A stretch of DNA of 64,000 nt from Achromobacter sp. Marseille-Q4962 (lineage in GTDB: Bacteria > Pseudomonadota > Gammaproteobacteria > Burkholderiales > Burkholderiaceae_B), in the NCBI RefSeq assembly GCF_943737005.1, contig NZ_CALSFU010000001.1, positions 1 to 64,000 on the forward strand. Direction: 5' to 3'. The position numbers were made by a program, and so were the translations under genes. Below, piece by piece: positions 34,039 through 43,243 of the stretch (positions are counted from its first letter, which is position 1; each line of letters starts with the position of its first letter). The notes under the pieces are model-generated. The model ran no database searches. It was not told the DNA's origin and was given only the letters and a program-made list of their open reading frames with translations.

Positions 34039-34783
34039 GCCATGCCGCGCCTTCCGATTCCGCGCTTTCCCGTCCGACCCGCGTCCGCTTCCCTCTCCGC
34101 GCCGCCGCGTCCCGGGCTCGCGCAAGCCGCCGTGCCGGCCGACGGCTCCATCGTCACGGACCCGTCCTGGAGCGGCCTCGTCGAACTGGGCGCCGAATCC
34201 GATGACGACGGCATGCAGCTGCTGGATGCGCGCGGCCGGCCCCTGCCCCTGCCCCTGCCGCCGCAGCAGCACATCGGCCGCTTCCACCAGGGCTATGCGC
34301 TGGTCTACTCGCGGGGCGCGGCGCGCATGGCGGACCGCGCCGGCAAGACCTATGCCCTGCCGGACGCGTTCGACACCGAAGTGGCGGCGGCCGGCCTCGT
34401 GCGCTTCGCGGCAAGCGCCGCCGAAGACGCGCCCTGGGGCCTGTACGGTTTCATCGAGGACCGCGAGGCGGCCGCGCCGCAATATACGAGCATAGGCTCG
34501 TATCGTGGGGAGCGGGCCGCCGCCTCGCTGGGACCGGACCGCCCGAGCTGATCCACCCGGCCCAGGACGGCGAAGGACCGCACGCCGAACACTACGACGC
34601 GCAGGGCAGGCGGCTGCGCAGCGTAAAAGCGAAGGCCGCGCCTGCGCGGGCAGCCACGGCGTAACCGTCGCCGCGCAGCGCTACCGCGCCGTGGACGCGC
34701 AGGGTCGGATTTCCGGCCCCCGCTTCGGCCACCTGGACGCGCCGCGCCCCGGCGGGCCGGATCAGTCGTCGTGCGATTCGTGA
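34039..34783 (+). pseudogene. Decayed WG-repeat protein gene
   Basis: The plus strand keeps pieces of a WG-repeat protein: IGRFHQGYALVYSRGAARMA, then AASAAEDAPWGLYGFIEDRE and PQYTSIGSYRGERAAASLG. The frame is then lost near 34525, but coding continues in another frame as PPELIHPAQDGEGPHAEHYD, ending in a TAA at about 34664. A further repeat-like piece (RYRAVDAQGRISGPRFGHLD) lies beyond. At the 5' end no frame gives a good signal peptide or ribosome site. At least one frameshift and a nonsense codon mark it as inactive. Its 3' end runs into the convergent siderophore-reductase gene. Confidence 0.6.
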
Positions 34784-35568
34784 ACGGCCGCGGCGCCGCG
34801 TTTCCAGTAGCTGGCGGCCCGGATGCGGGACTTGTCGATGCCGTGGCGCTCCACCATGACGGCGCGCACTTCCCTGGCGACGGCGGACTCGGCGGCGACC
34901 CACACATAGCCCTCGCCGGCGGGCAGCCGCAGCTCGGCGGCCGCCTGCGCCAGGCCGGGGCCGCCCTCGTCGCGCGGCAGCCAGCGGACCTGCGCCCGGG
35001 CCCGACACGCCAGCGGCATCTGGTTGCGGACCGAGGGCACTTCGATCAGCACGATGGCCTGGGCCTGCCCGGGCAATTCTTCCAGACGCCGCGAAATGGC
35101 CGGCAAGGCGGTTTCGTCGCCGATGAGCACATGCCAGTCGAACGCGAGAGGCACCACGAAGGAGCCGCGCGGCCCGCCGATGCCCAGCTTCTGGCCGGGG
35201 CGCGCCTGCGCGGCCCAGGCGCCGGCGGGACCGTCGCCGTGCAGCACGAAGTCGAGCACGAGCTCGCGCGCGGCGGCGTCGTAGCGGCGCGGGGTGTAGT
35301 CGCGCGCGGCCGGCCGCGGCGCGCCTTCGGGAAAGCGCAGGCCGTCCGGCCCGATTTCGGGCAGCGCCGGCGGCTGGGACGGATCGGCGGGAAAGAACAC
35401 CTTGACGTGGTCGTCGAAGGAAGCGGAGACGAAGTCGCGCAGGCCGTCGCCGGTGAAAGTAATGCGCGCCAGCAGGCCGCCGGCGAGCGTCTCCACGCGA
35501 GCGACGGTGAGTTCGCGCATTTTCAGCGGATGACGCACGCGCTCGACGCGCAGGTCGGTTTGGCTCAT
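34762..35568 (-). CDS. Siderophore-interacting protein / ferric-siderophore reductase (YqjH/ViuB-like)
   Basis: This 268-residue cytoplasmic flavoprotein matches the SIP family. An FAD-binding barrel includes RITFTGDGLRDFVSASFDDH, VKVFFPADP and the flavin motif RDYTPRRYDAAARELVLDF. The C-terminal half is the nucleotide-binding-like domain with HVLIGDETALPAISRRLEEL and VWVAAESAVAREVRAVM, ending RIRAASYWKRG. Family members reduce ferric siderophores in the cytoplasm to release iron. It lies 17 bp after a PadR-type regulator gene on the same strand, as expected for a regulated pair resembling E. coli YqjI-YqjH. Confidence 0.9.
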   Translation of the reverse strand: MSQTDLRVERVRHPLKMRELTVARVETLAGGLLARITFTGDGLRDFVSASFDDHVKVFFPADPSQPPALPEIGPDGLRFPEGAPRPAARDYTPRRYDAAARELVLDFVLHGDGPAGAWAAQARPGQKLGIGGPRGSFVVPLAFDWHVLIGDETALPAISRRLEELPGQAQAIVLIEVPSVRNQMPLACRARAQVRWLPRDEGGPGLAQAAAELRLPAGEGYVWVAAESAVAREVRAVMVERHGIDKSRIRAASYWKRGAAAVHESHDD

Positions 35569-35585
35569 GGATTCTCCAGTTGAAA

Positions 35586-36278
35586 TCAGGAACAGGCGGG
35601 CTCGTTGATCTCCCGCACCGCGCGGCGCAGGATGGCGGCGACGCGGCGCTGCTCGGCGGGCGCGGCGCCGCTGGTCTTCAGCAGCGCGTGCCGCAGCGCC
35701 GAATGCGCCTGCACGTATTCCTCCACCCAGCCCGTGGCCAGGTCCTCGCCTTCGGGGCCGGTTTCGCGCGGCTCGCCGCTCCAGGCCTGGCGCATCCATT
35801 CCATTTTGCGGGCGATGTGCCTGAGCTTGTCGAACATCAGCGACAGGCGTTCGCGATTCGCGTCCAGATGGGCGCGGCCCGGCTCCGCCAGGTGATAGCG
35901 TTTCTTCGCGCCGGCCTGCTCGACCGTGGCGTAGCCCAATTCTTCGAGATAGGTCAGCGCGGGGTAGACCATGCCGGGGCTGGGCGAGTAGTAGCCGTTG
36001 CTCAGCGTACCCAGCGCCTTGATGAGCTCGTAGCCGTGGCTGGGGTTCTGCTCCAGCAGCCCCAGCAGCATGAGCTGGAGATCGTCGGCGCTGACCTTGC
36101 GGCCGCGCGTCCAGCCCCGCCCGTCGCCGAAGCCATCGGGGCCGCCGCGGTGGCCGGCAAAGCCGGAGGATCTTCCGCCTGCCGCGCTGGCGTGCAGCGG
36201 ATGGCGGCCCTGGCGGCCGCCGCGGAAATGGGAGCCGCCGTGGGGGAAGCCGGCCGGAAAATGGGGAGAGTGGCGCAT
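35586..36278 (-). CDS. PadR-family regulator with His/Gly-rich N-terminus (YqjI-like)
   Basis: This 230-residue protein has a Gly/His/Arg-rich N-terminal tail (MRHSPHFPAGFPHGGSHFRG onwards to about residue 60). The PadR winged helix follows (LQLMLLGLLEQNPSHGYELI and YYSPSPGMVYPALTYLEELG), then a long C-terminal helical dimerisation part. E. coli YqjI has the same build, with a His-rich metal-sensing tail, and represses a siderophore reductase; the gene next door here is of that family. The start at 36278 has GAGG six bases upstream. A palindromic AT-rich site (36294-36321) sits just upstream, so autoregulation is likely. Confidence 0.87.
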   Translation of the reverse strand: MRHSPHFPAGFPHGGSHFRGGRQGRHPLHASAAGGRSSGFAGHRGGPDGFGDGRGWTRGRKVSADDLQLMLLGLLEQNPSHGYELIKALGTLSNGYYSPSPGMVYPALTYLEELGYATVEQAGAKKRYHLAEPGRAHLDANRERLSLMFDKLRHIARKMEWMRQAWSGEPRETGPEGEDLATGWVEEYVQAHSALRHALLKTSGAAPAEQRRVAAILRRAVREINEPACS

Positions 36279-36293
36279 GGGAAGCCTCGATAT

Positions 36294-36321
36294 ATATCTT
36301 AAAATATATATCGTAAGATAT
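36294..36321. promoter_or_regulatory. Candidate PadR operator
   Basis: ATATCTTA (36294-36301) and TAAGATAT (36314-36321) form a perfect 8-bp inverted repeat with centres 20 bp apart, 16 bp upstream of the PadR start. The interval is pure AT-rich DNA in an otherwise G/C-rich region, as expected for a PadR-type operator overlapping a promoter. Confidence 0.6.
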
Positions 36322-36362
36322 ACCCGCGCCTGACCGGCCGTCAACCCCGGCGTGCGAGGCGC

Positions 36363-37508
36363 TCAGGGCGGCGTGCGCCTCCAGCGCACCGCGCCCGCAT
36401 CCAGCGCCTCGACGCGGCAACGGCCCAGCAGCCTGAGGGTGGTTTCAAGTTCGGCGCGCAGGATCGACAGCACTTCGCGCACGCCAACCGGCCCGCGCGC
36501 CGCGAGCCCGTAGAGGGGCGCGCGCCCCAGCAGCACGGCGCGCGCGCCCAGCGCCGCAGCCTTGGCGATGTCGCTGCCGCGGCGCACGCCGCCGTCCACC
36601 AGTATTTCGAGCGACCTGCCCAGGCTCGCCGCGACTTCCGGCAGGATTTCCAGCGGACAGGGCGCGCTTTCCAGCTGCCGGCCGCCATGGTTGGACAGGA
36701 CGATGCCGTCCATGCCGCAAGCCTGCGCGCGGCGCGCGTCGGCCAGCCCCTGAATGCCCTTGACGACAATGCGTCCGCGCCATGCGCGGCGCAGCCATGC
36801 GAGGTCTTCCCACGTCAGTGCCAAGTCCATCTGGCGGCTGAGGACCGCGGCCTGTTCGGTGATGTTTTCGCGCGCGTTGGCGCTGACCGCCAGGTTCTTC
36901 AACTGCGGCCCGCCATGGCGCAGCATGCGCCAGCACCAGCCCGGATGCGAGGCCAGGTCCAGCAACAGGCGGCGCGACGGCCGCAAGGGCAGCTTGAAAC
37001 CATTGCGCTTGTCGTGATCGCGGTTGCCGTGCACCGGCACGTCCACGGTAAGAAAGAGCACGGTGTAGCCATTCCGCCAGGCGCGGTCCATCAGATGCTC
37101 CGCGATGCGGCGGTCGCGCTGCACATAGAGCTGCAGCCAGAGTTCGCCGCTCGTGGCCGCGCGCACCGCTTCGAGCAGGGAGGTGGAAGCGGTCGACAGC
37201 ACAAACGGCAGGCCGGCTTCGTGCGCCGCGCGCGCCAGATGGATGTCCGCCTCGGGCCAGAACAGGCCGTTCAACCCGGTCGGCCCGACTATGGCAGGCA
37301 TGGCCGACGCGGCGCCAAGCACCTGCGTCTCCAGCCGGCATTCCGACACGTCCACCAGCACATCGGGGCGGAACTCGAGTTCCGCATACGCCGAGGCATT
37401 GCGCGCCATCGCGATGCCGTCCTCTGCGCCGCCCTCCAGGTAGTCGAACGCCAGCCGGGGCAGGCGTTTCCGCGCGCGCCGCCGGTAATCCATCACATTG
37501 GGCAGCAT
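36363..37508 (-). CDS. FMN-dependent alpha-hydroxy acid dehydrogenase (LldD/MdlB family)
   Basis: This 381-residue enzyme oxidises an L-2-hydroxy acid to a 2-oxo acid. It follows the family plan: FDYLEGGAEDGIAMARNASA, PAIVGPTGLNGLFWPEADIH, LQLYVQRDRR, the proton-abstracting His in IVLSNHGGRQLE, and FMN-phosphate-binding ILVDGGVRRGSDIAKAAALG. The general style is closest to mandelate/lactate dehydrogenases. It is transcribed away from an FAD-linked dehydrogenase gene across 273 bp that contain two or three palindromes sharing arms with one upstream of the IclR gene at 44-45 kb. Confidence 0.9.
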   Translation of the reverse strand: MLPNVMDYRRRARKRLPRLAFDYLEGGAEDGIAMARNASAYAELEFRPDVLVDVSECRLETQVLGAASAMPAIVGPTGLNGLFWPEADIHLARAAHEAGLPFVLSTASTSLLEAVRAATSGELWLQLYVQRDRRIAEHLMDRAWRNGYTVLFLTVDVPVHGNRDHDKRNGFKLPLRPSRRLLLDLASHPGWCWRMLRHGGPQLKNLAVSANARENITEQAAVLSRQMDLALTWEDLAWLRRAWRGRIVVKGIQGLADARRAQACGMDGIVLSNHGGRQLESAPCPLEILPEVAASLGRSLEILVDGGVRRGSDIAKAAALGARAVLLGRAPLYGLAARGPVGVREVLSILRAELETTLRLLGRCRVEALDAGAVRWRRTPP

Positions 37509-37561
37509 GTTCCTTCCCTTTCCCCGTGCGTTGGGTTTTTGAATCGTATAACGAGCGATTC

Positions 37562-37576
37562 AATTGTATTTCGATT
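37562..37576. promoter_or_regulatory. Candidate IclR site (AATYG-N5-CRATT), copy A
   Basis: AATTGTATTTCGATT agrees at 13 of 15 positions with AATTGTAGTTCAATT upstream of the IclR gene (45102-45116). It lies 54 bp upstream of the FMN oxidase start. A related repeat with a longer spacer (GAATCG, then CGATTC at 37541-37561) is adjacent. Confidence 0.5.
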
Positions 37577-37693
37577 GTTTTTATCACAACAACCGGGCGC
37601 ACTGCTTTTCTTTCCCGCGCGGCCGGCCCGGCGGCAATCTCCCGGCCAATGTGCTAGGACATACCCTAAATTTAATCGCAATAAGATTATTTA

Positions 37694-37708
37694 AATCGAA
37701 GAGCGATT
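37694..37708. promoter_or_regulatory. Candidate IclR site (AATYG-N5-CRATT), copy B
   Basis: AATCGAAGAGCGATT is a perfect 5-5-5 inverted repeat with the same arm consensus as the sites at 37562 and 45102. It lies 73 bp upstream of the FAD-linked dehydrogenase start. Confidence 0.5.
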
Positions 37709-37781
37709 CAAGCGATCGTATGCTGTGCCTGAACGCGCTCGGGCGAAGTCGATGGCCCGGGCCCCCTCCGGAACCACAGAT

Positions 37782-39209
37782 ATGACCGACGGCATGACTC
37801 TGCGAAACGCGCTGGCCCAGACCCTGGGCGAAAACGCCCTGCTTCATTCCGAGGCAGACCTGGCTGGCTATACCGAAGACTGGCGGGGCCGGTACAAGGG
37901 CCCGGCGCTGTGCGTGGCGCTGCCCGGCGATACGGGACAAGTGTCGGAAGTCGTGCGCCTGTGCCGCGCGCACGGCGTGCCCGTATTGCCCCAGGGCGGC
38001 AACACCAGCCTGTGCGGCGGCGCCGTGCCGGCGGCCGAGGGTCCGACGCCCGTCATCGTCAACCTCTCCCGCATGCGCCGCATCCGGAACCTGGATGCCG
38101 CCAACAACACGATGGAGGTCGAGGCCGGCTGCATATTGGCCATGGTGCAGGAGGCGGCCGAGGCCGCGGGCCGGCTGTACCCGATCAGCCTGGGCGCGGA
38201 AGGCTCATGCCAGATCGGCGGCACCATCGCCACCAATGCCGGCGGCACCGGCGTGCTGCGCTACGGCAACACGCGCGACAACATCCTCGGTCTGGAAGTG
38301 GTGCTGCCCGACGGCGCCGTCTGGAACGGCCTGACCGCGCTGCGCAAGAACAACACGGGCTACGACCTCAAGCACCTGTTCATCGGGGCCGAAGGCACGA
38401 TGGGCATCGTCACGGCCGCCGTGCTGAAGCTCCATCCCCTGCCCACCGCCCACGCCGTGGCCTGGCTGGCGCCGGGCAGCCCGCAAGACGCGCTGCGCAT
38501 CCTGGACCTGTTCCAGCGCGCCTGCGGGTCGCGCCTGTCAGCCTTCGAGATGATCGACCGCAACCAGCTTGACGTGGTGATGGCGCACGTGCCGGGCCGC
38601 AAGAACCCGCTGGCCGGCGTCCATCCCTGGCATGTGCTGGTGGAACTGTCCGACACGGGCGGCGACGCCGGACTCCAGGCCCTGCTGCTGCGGATCCTGG
38701 AGCAGGCCGCCGGGCTCGGTCTGCTCCAGGACGCGGTCGTCGCCAGCAACGGCGCCCAGCGCGCCGCGTTCTGGGAAGTGCGCCACAGCGTGTCCGAAGG
38801 CAATAAGAAGGCCGGCGTGGGCCTCACCACCGACACCGCCGTGCCCGTGTCCACCGTGCCGCGCTTCATCGACGAAGCCACGCAAGCGGTGCACCGGCTG
38901 GTGCCGGGCCTGCCCGTGCTGATTGTGGCGCACCTGGGCGACGGCAACGTGCATTTCATTCCGTTCTTCAGCTTCGATGCCTGGAACGCCCTGCCCGACC
39001 GCGACGCCATGGCCGCCGCCATCCGGCGCGCCGTCAACGACGCGGCCCACGCGCTGGGCGGCACGTTCAGCGCGGAACACGGCGTGGGCCGCAGCTCGCT
39101 GGCCGAAATGGCGCACTACAAGTCGCCGGTCGAACTGGCAATGATGCGCGCTGTGAAACAGGCTTTCGACCCCGACCGTCTTTTCAACCCCGGCCGCTTG
39201 CTGCCCTGA
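37782..39209 (+). CDS. FAD-linked 2-hydroxy acid dehydrogenase (GlcD/D-lactate dehydrogenase type)
   Basis: This 475-residue flavoprotein of the vanillyl-alcohol-oxidase superfamily has the FAD-binding segments VLPQGGNTSLCGGAVP and PISLGAEGSCQIGGTIATNA followed by GGTGVLRYGNTRDNILGLE. The C-terminal cap has VAHLGDGNVHFIPF and the closing GGTFSAEHGVGRS with AFDPDRLFNPGRLLP. Relatives oxidise D-lactate, D-2-hydroxyglutarate or glycolate. The start is not sharp: ATG 37782 is chosen, with ATG 37752 and GTG 37725 as alternatives. It heads the plus-strand operon with a polyamine-type ABC importer and an aldolase, and it faces an L-specific type oxidase. Confidence 0.9.
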   Translation: MTDGMTLRNALAQTLGENALLHSEADLAGYTEDWRGRYKGPALCVALPGDTGQVSEVVRLCRAHGVPVLPQGGNTSLCGGAVPAAEGPTPVIVNLSRMRRIRNLDAANNTMEVEAGCILAMVQEAAEAAGRLYPISLGAEGSCQIGGTIATNAGGTGVLRYGNTRDNILGLEVVLPDGAVWNGLTALRKNNTGYDLKHLFIGAEGTMGIVTAAVLKLHPLPTAHAVAWLAPGSPQDALRILDLFQRACGSRLSAFEMIDRNQLDVVMAHVPGRKNPLAGVHPWHVLVELSDTGGDAGLQALLLRILEQAAGLGLLQDAVVASNGAQRAAFWEVRHSVSEGNKKAGVGLTTDTAVPVSTVPRFIDEATQAVHRLVPGLPVLIVAHLGDGNVHFIPFFSFDAWNALPDRDAMAAAIRRAVNDAAHALGGTFSAEHGVGRSSLAEMAHYKSPVELAMMRAVKQAFDPDRLFNPGRLLP

Positions 39210-39239
39210 GCCGTCGTTCTCGACCCGTAGGAGCCCTCC

Positions 39240-40322
39240 ATGAAACCGACCTCCCTTAACGCCTCGCGCCGCAATGCGCTCAAGACGGTGGCCGCCGGCG
39301 CGGCCGCCCTGGCCCTGCCCATGATCTGGACGCCCTCGCGCGCGGCTTCCAAGCGCATCGTCGTGCGCGACGACGGCGGCATCTACAGCAAGGCCTACGG
39401 GGCCGTGTTCTACCGGCCCTTTACCGAAGCCACCGGCATCCAGGTGGTGGGCGTGCAGGCCAATGCCGAACCCACTGCGCAGATCCGCAGCATGGTGGAG
39501 ACTGGCAACTACACCTGGGACATGGCCAAGATCAGCCAGCCCGCCATCCTGATGCTGACCGAAGGCGGCAAGGTGTACCTGGAAAAGCATGGCCTGGAAT
39601 CCGATCCGGTCGTGGCCGCCATTCCCGGGCAGTACATGTCGCCATACGGCGTGGGCAACAACGTGTATGCCACGGTGCTGGCCTATCGCGCCGACGCCTT
39701 CAAGGGCCGGCGCGCGCCCGCCTCGTGGGCGGATTTCTGGGACGTGAAGAACATCCCCGGCCGGCGCGGCCTGCGCAAGCATCCGTTCGACACCATCGAG
39801 GAAGCGCTGATGGCCGACGGCGTGCCCACCGGCAAGGTCTACCCCTGCGACATCGACCGCGCGCTGGCCAGCCTGGACAAGATCAAGCCCGCCGTCGAAG
39901 TGTGGTGGAACACCGGCGCGCAAGTCGAGCAAATGCTGGGGTCCGGCGAGGTGGACATGATCGCCACCTGGGTATCGCGCGCGCAGTCCGCGATCGCCAA
40001 TGGCGCGCCCGTGCAGATCGTGTGGGACCAGAACATCTGGGGCTGCGACAACTGGTCCATTCTCAAGGGCACGCCGAACGCCGACGCCTGCCGCGAGTTC
40101 ATCAAGTTCGCCTCCGACCCCAAGCGCCAGGCCTCGCTGGTCGAATACTTCGCCGCCGGCGTCACGCAGCCGGCCGCCTTCGACTACATCAAGCCCGACG
40201 TGGCCCGCGATTGCCCTACGCACCCCGACAACATCAAGACCGGCCTGCACATTAACGCCGCCTATTGGCTGGAAAAACAGCGCGACGTGCTTGAGCGCTT
40301 CAACAGCTGGGTCCTGAAGTAA
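39240..40322 (+). CDS. ABC transporter substrate-binding protein (PotD-like)
   Basis: This 360-residue periplasmic receptor belongs to the spermidine/putrescine-type binding proteins. The N-terminus NASRRNALKTVAAGAAALAL carries a twin-Arg motif and ends in a cleavable segment near SRAA. Core pieces are RIVVRDDGGIYSKAYGAVFY, TGNYTWDMAKISQPAILMLT and WVSRAQSAIANGAPVQIVWD. GGAG is found before the start. The PotD fold also serves compounds other than polyamines (such as aminobutyrate or phosphonates), and neighbouring genes point to a hydroxy-acid ligand here. Confidence 0.9.
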   Translation: MKPTSLNASRRNALKTVAAGAAALALPMIWTPSRAASKRIVVRDDGGIYSKAYGAVFYRPFTEATGIQVVGVQANAEPTAQIRSMVETGNYTWDMAKISQPAILMLTEGGKVYLEKHGLESDPVVAAIPGQYMSPYGVGNNVYATVLAYRADAFKGRRAPASWADFWDVKNIPGRRGLRKHPFDTIEEALMADGVPTGKVYPCDIDRALASLDKIKPAVEVWWNTGAQVEQMLGSGEVDMIATWVSRAQSAIANGAPVQIVWDQNIWGCDNWSILKGTPNADACREFIKFASDPKRQASLVEYFAAGVTQPAAFDYIKPDVARDCPTHPDNIKTGLHINAAYWLEKQRDVLERFNSWVLK

Positions 40323-40342
40323 TTCCTTTCCGACTGAACGCC

Positions 40343-41431
40343 ATGTCTTCCTCCAATCTGCAAATCTCGGGCCTGGGCAAACGCTATGGAGACTTCGTCG
40401 CCCTGGCGCCCACGCACCTGGACGTCGCTCGCGGCGAATTCCTGACCCTGCTGGGCCCTTCCGGCTCTGGCAAGACCACCCTGCTCAGCCTGATCGCCGG
40501 CCTGGCCCGGCCCGACGAGGGCCGCGTGCTGATCGACGGCGCCGACGTGACCTACGGCGCGCCGTACGAGCGCGACATCGGCATGGTGTTCCAGAACTAC
40601 GCATTGTTCCCGCACATGACCATCGAGGAAAACATCGCGTTTCCGCTGAAGATGCGCAAAGTGCCGGCGGCCGAGGCGCGGCGCCGCGCGATGGACGCGC
40701 TGGAGATGGTGCGCCTGCCGCACGTGGCGGCGCGCCTGCCGCGCGAGCTTTCCGGCGGCCAGCAGCAGCGCATCGCGCTGGCCCGCTGCATGGTCTACCG
40801 CCCCGCCATCATCCTCATGGACGAACCGCTGGGCGCGCTGGACAAGAAACTGCGCGACCAGATGCAGCTGGAAATCAAGCGCATCCACCGCGAGCTCGGC
40901 ACGACCATCGTCTACGTGACGCACGACCAGGAAGAGGCCATGACCATGTCCGACCGCATCTGCCTCATGAACGGCGGCGCGATCGAGCAGCTGGGCACTC
41001 CGGCCGACCTGTATTTCCGTCCGCGCACCCTGTTCGTGGCCGACTTCCTCGGCGAATCGAATCTGCTGCGGGGCGAAGTCGCCTCGGTGGACGGCGACAT
41101 GCTGTCGGTCAGGCTGGAACGCCACGGCATAACCGGACCGGCGCTGTCCAACGGCGCGCCCATCAAGGCGGGGCAGAAAGTCACCCTGATGCTGCGTCCG
41201 CAGAACCTGCGCGTGCGCGAGGCCGGCGACGGCGGCCCGCTGCTGACAGGCAAGCTGCTGGACGTCATGGTCACCGGCAGCCTGACCAAGCTCTATCTGG
41301 ACACGGGCGCGGCGGATGCCGCCCCCATCGTGGTGGCCTACCCCACCCGGCGCCATGCCGATCACTACGCCATCGGCCAGTCCCTGTCGGTCGGCTGGCA
41401 GGCCGCCGATGCCGTCGCCATCCCGGAGTAA
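40343..41431 (+). CDS. ABC transporter ATP-binding protein (PotA-like)
   Basis: This 362-residue ATPase energises import. Walker A is LLGPSGSGKTTLLSLIAG, the signature is LSGGQQQRIALARCMVYRP, Walker B is IILMDEPLGALDKKLR, and the switch His is in YVTHDQEEAMTMSDR. A C-terminal TOBE-like regulatory domain follows from about residue 285 (LMLRPQNLRVRE). It sits between receptor and permease genes with gaps of 20 and 3 bp, so the three are co-transcribed. Confidence 0.95.
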   Translation: MSSSNLQISGLGKRYGDFVALAPTHLDVARGEFLTLLGPSGSGKTTLLSLIAGLARPDEGRVLIDGADVTYGAPYERDIGMVFQNYALFPHMTIEENIAFPLKMRKVPAAEARRRAMDALEMVRLPHVAARLPRELSGGQQQRIALARCMVYRPAIILMDEPLGALDKKLRDQMQLEIKRIHRELGTTIVYVTHDQEEAMTMSDRICLMNGGAIEQLGTPADLYFRPRTLFVADFLGESNLLRGEVASVDGDMLSVRLERHGITGPALSNGAPIKAGQKVTLMLRPQNLRVREAGDGGPLLTGKLLDVMVTGSLTKLYLDTGAADAAPIVVAYPTRRHADHYAIGQSLSVGWQAADAVAIPE

Positions 41432-41434
41432 GCC

Positions 41435-43210
41435 ATGACCTCCTCCGCCTCTTCCCGCAAGCGCGCCGGCCAGGGGCGCCGCCATTTCCTGATGGCCGCT
41501 CCCCTGGCGGCGCTGCTGCTGGCGCTGCTCATCTATCCGGTGGGACAACTGCTGCTCCTGAGTTTCCACGGCGACCAGGGTTTCTCGCTGGCGCAATACC
41601 ACCGGCTGTTCCAGTCGACGGTCTACGTGAACGTGCTGCTCATCACGCTGAAGATCTCGCTGTGGACGACGTTCTTTTCCGTAGTCGCCGGCTATCCGGT
41701 GGCCTACCTGATCTCCGGCCTGTCGGCCCGGCGCAAGACCTCGCTGCTGTTCTGGGTGCTGCTGTCGTTCTGGACCAGCTTCCTGGTGCGCACCTTCGCC
41801 TGGGTGGTGCTGCTGGGCCGCAACGGCGTGGTGAACCAACTGCTGCAGGCGCTGGGCATCCTGGATGCGCCGGCCAACCTGCTCTACAACTTCGGCAGCG
41901 TGCTGGTGGGCATGGTGCATGCGCTGATGCCGCTGGCCGTGCTGACCATGCTGTCGGTCATGGAAAACATCGACCGCAACCTGCCGCGCGCCGCCGCCAC
42001 CCTCGGCGCGCGCCCCGGCACGGCGTTCTGGAAGATCTATTTCCCCCTGTCGATGCCCGGCGTGGCCGCGGCCGCCATCATGGTGTTCGTGACCGCCATC
42101 GGCTTTTTCATCACGCCCGCGCTGCTGGGCGGGCGCAAGGAGACGATGATCACGCAAATCATCATCGACCAGGTCCAGCAGACCATGAACTGGGAGTTCG
42201 CCGGCACGGTGTCCGTCCTGCTGCTGGTGGTGGTGCTGGCGGTGTTCGCCATCTACGACAAAGTGCTGGGGCTCTCCACGATGACCGGCGCCGCCTCGGC
42301 CCGGGTCCGCGCATCGGGCGGGGCCAGCCTGAGCCGCCGGGCCGGCGATGCCGTGCTGACGCTGCTGGCCGGCGTCTCGGACCGCCTGTTCGACCTGCTG
42401 CCCCGGCGGCTGCGGCGCTCGGTGTCGGGCACGGGGCAGTCACGCACGCTGTGGTGGATCGTGCTGCTGGTGCTGGCCTTCCTGGCCGCCCCCGCCTTCC
42501 TGATGATCCCGCTGTCGTTCGATTCCGGATCGGGCCTGACCTGGCCGCCCAAGGGCTTCTCGCTGCAATGGTATGAGCAGATGTTCACCTCCGCCGTGTG
42601 GATGCAGGCGATTACCCGTTCGCTTATCGTCGGCGTGGGCACGGGCCTGCTGGCCATGCTGATCGGCACGCCCGCCGCCTTCCTGCTGGTGCGCGCCGAC
42701 CTGCGCGGCAAGTCGGCCATGCTGGCCTTCGTGCTCTCGCCCATCGTGGTGCCGCGCATGATCATCGCCGTGGGCATGTTCTATTTCTTTGCGCGGGTCG
42801 GCCTGGTGGGTTCGAGCATCGGCCTGATCCTGGCGCATACGGTAGTGGCCGTGCCCTATGTGGTGATCACCATGATGGCGGTGCTGCGCAACTACGACAC
42901 GCGCCTGGACCTCGCGGCGCAGAGCCTGGGCGCGGGCCCGTGGGCCACGCTGCGGTTCGTCACGTTTCCCATCCTGGCAGCGGGGCTGATGTCGTCGTTC
43001 CTCTTCGCATTCGCCACCTCGTTCGACGAGCTGACCATCGCGCTGTTCGCAACCGGCGGCCTGAACGCCACCCTGCCCAAGCAGTTCTGGGACGAGGTGA
43101 CCTTGCAGATTTCCCCGGTGATCGCGGCCGTCTCCACTTGCCTTTTCCTCTTTATCGCCACGCTGATCTGGCTGGCCGACCGGCTGCGGCGCCGCAGCCT
43201 GGCCGGCTGA
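41435..43210 (+). CDS. Fused ABC permease (PotB+PotC in one chain)
   Basis: This 591-residue membrane protein joins two binding-protein-dependent permease domains that are normally separate subunits. Domain 1 (about 20-270) includes TFFSVVAGYPVAYLISGLSA and the EAA-like loop PRAAATLGARPGTAFWKIYF. After a charged cytoplasmic linker (about 285-330), domain 2 (about 340-590) has LIGTPAAFLLVRADLRGKSA and its own EAA loop DLAAQSLGAGPWATLRFVTF. One polypeptide can therefore supply the whole translocation channel for the PotA-like dimer. The start lies three bases after the ATPase stop. Confidence 0.92.
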   Translation: MTSSASSRKRAGQGRRHFLMAAPLAALLLALLIYPVGQLLLLSFHGDQGFSLAQYHRLFQSTVYVNVLLITLKISLWTTFFSVVAGYPVAYLISGLSARRKTSLLFWVLLSFWTSFLVRTFAWVVLLGRNGVVNQLLQALGILDAPANLLYNFGSVLVGMVHALMPLAVLTMLSVMENIDRNLPRAAATLGARPGTAFWKIYFPLSMPGVAAAAIMVFVTAIGFFITPALLGGRKETMITQIIIDQVQQTMNWEFAGTVSVLLLVVVLAVFAIYDKVLGLSTMTGAASARVRASGGASLSRRAGDAVLTLLAGVSDRLFDLLPRRLRRSVSGTGQSRTLWWIVLLVLAFLAAPAFLMIPLSFDSGSGLTWPPKGFSLQWYEQMFTSAVWMQAITRSLIVGVGTGLLAMLIGTPAAFLLVRADLRGKSAMLAFVLSPIVVPRMIIAVGMFYFFARVGLVGSSIGLILAHTVVAVPYVVITMMAVLRNYDTRLDLAAQSLGAGPWATLRFVTFPILAAGLMSSFLFAFATSFDELTIALFATGGLNATLPKQFWDEVTLQISPVIAAVSTCLFLFIATLIWLADRLRRRSLAG

Positions 43211-43243
43211 TCCGCGCCCGTCTCATCTCTCAGGACACGATTC

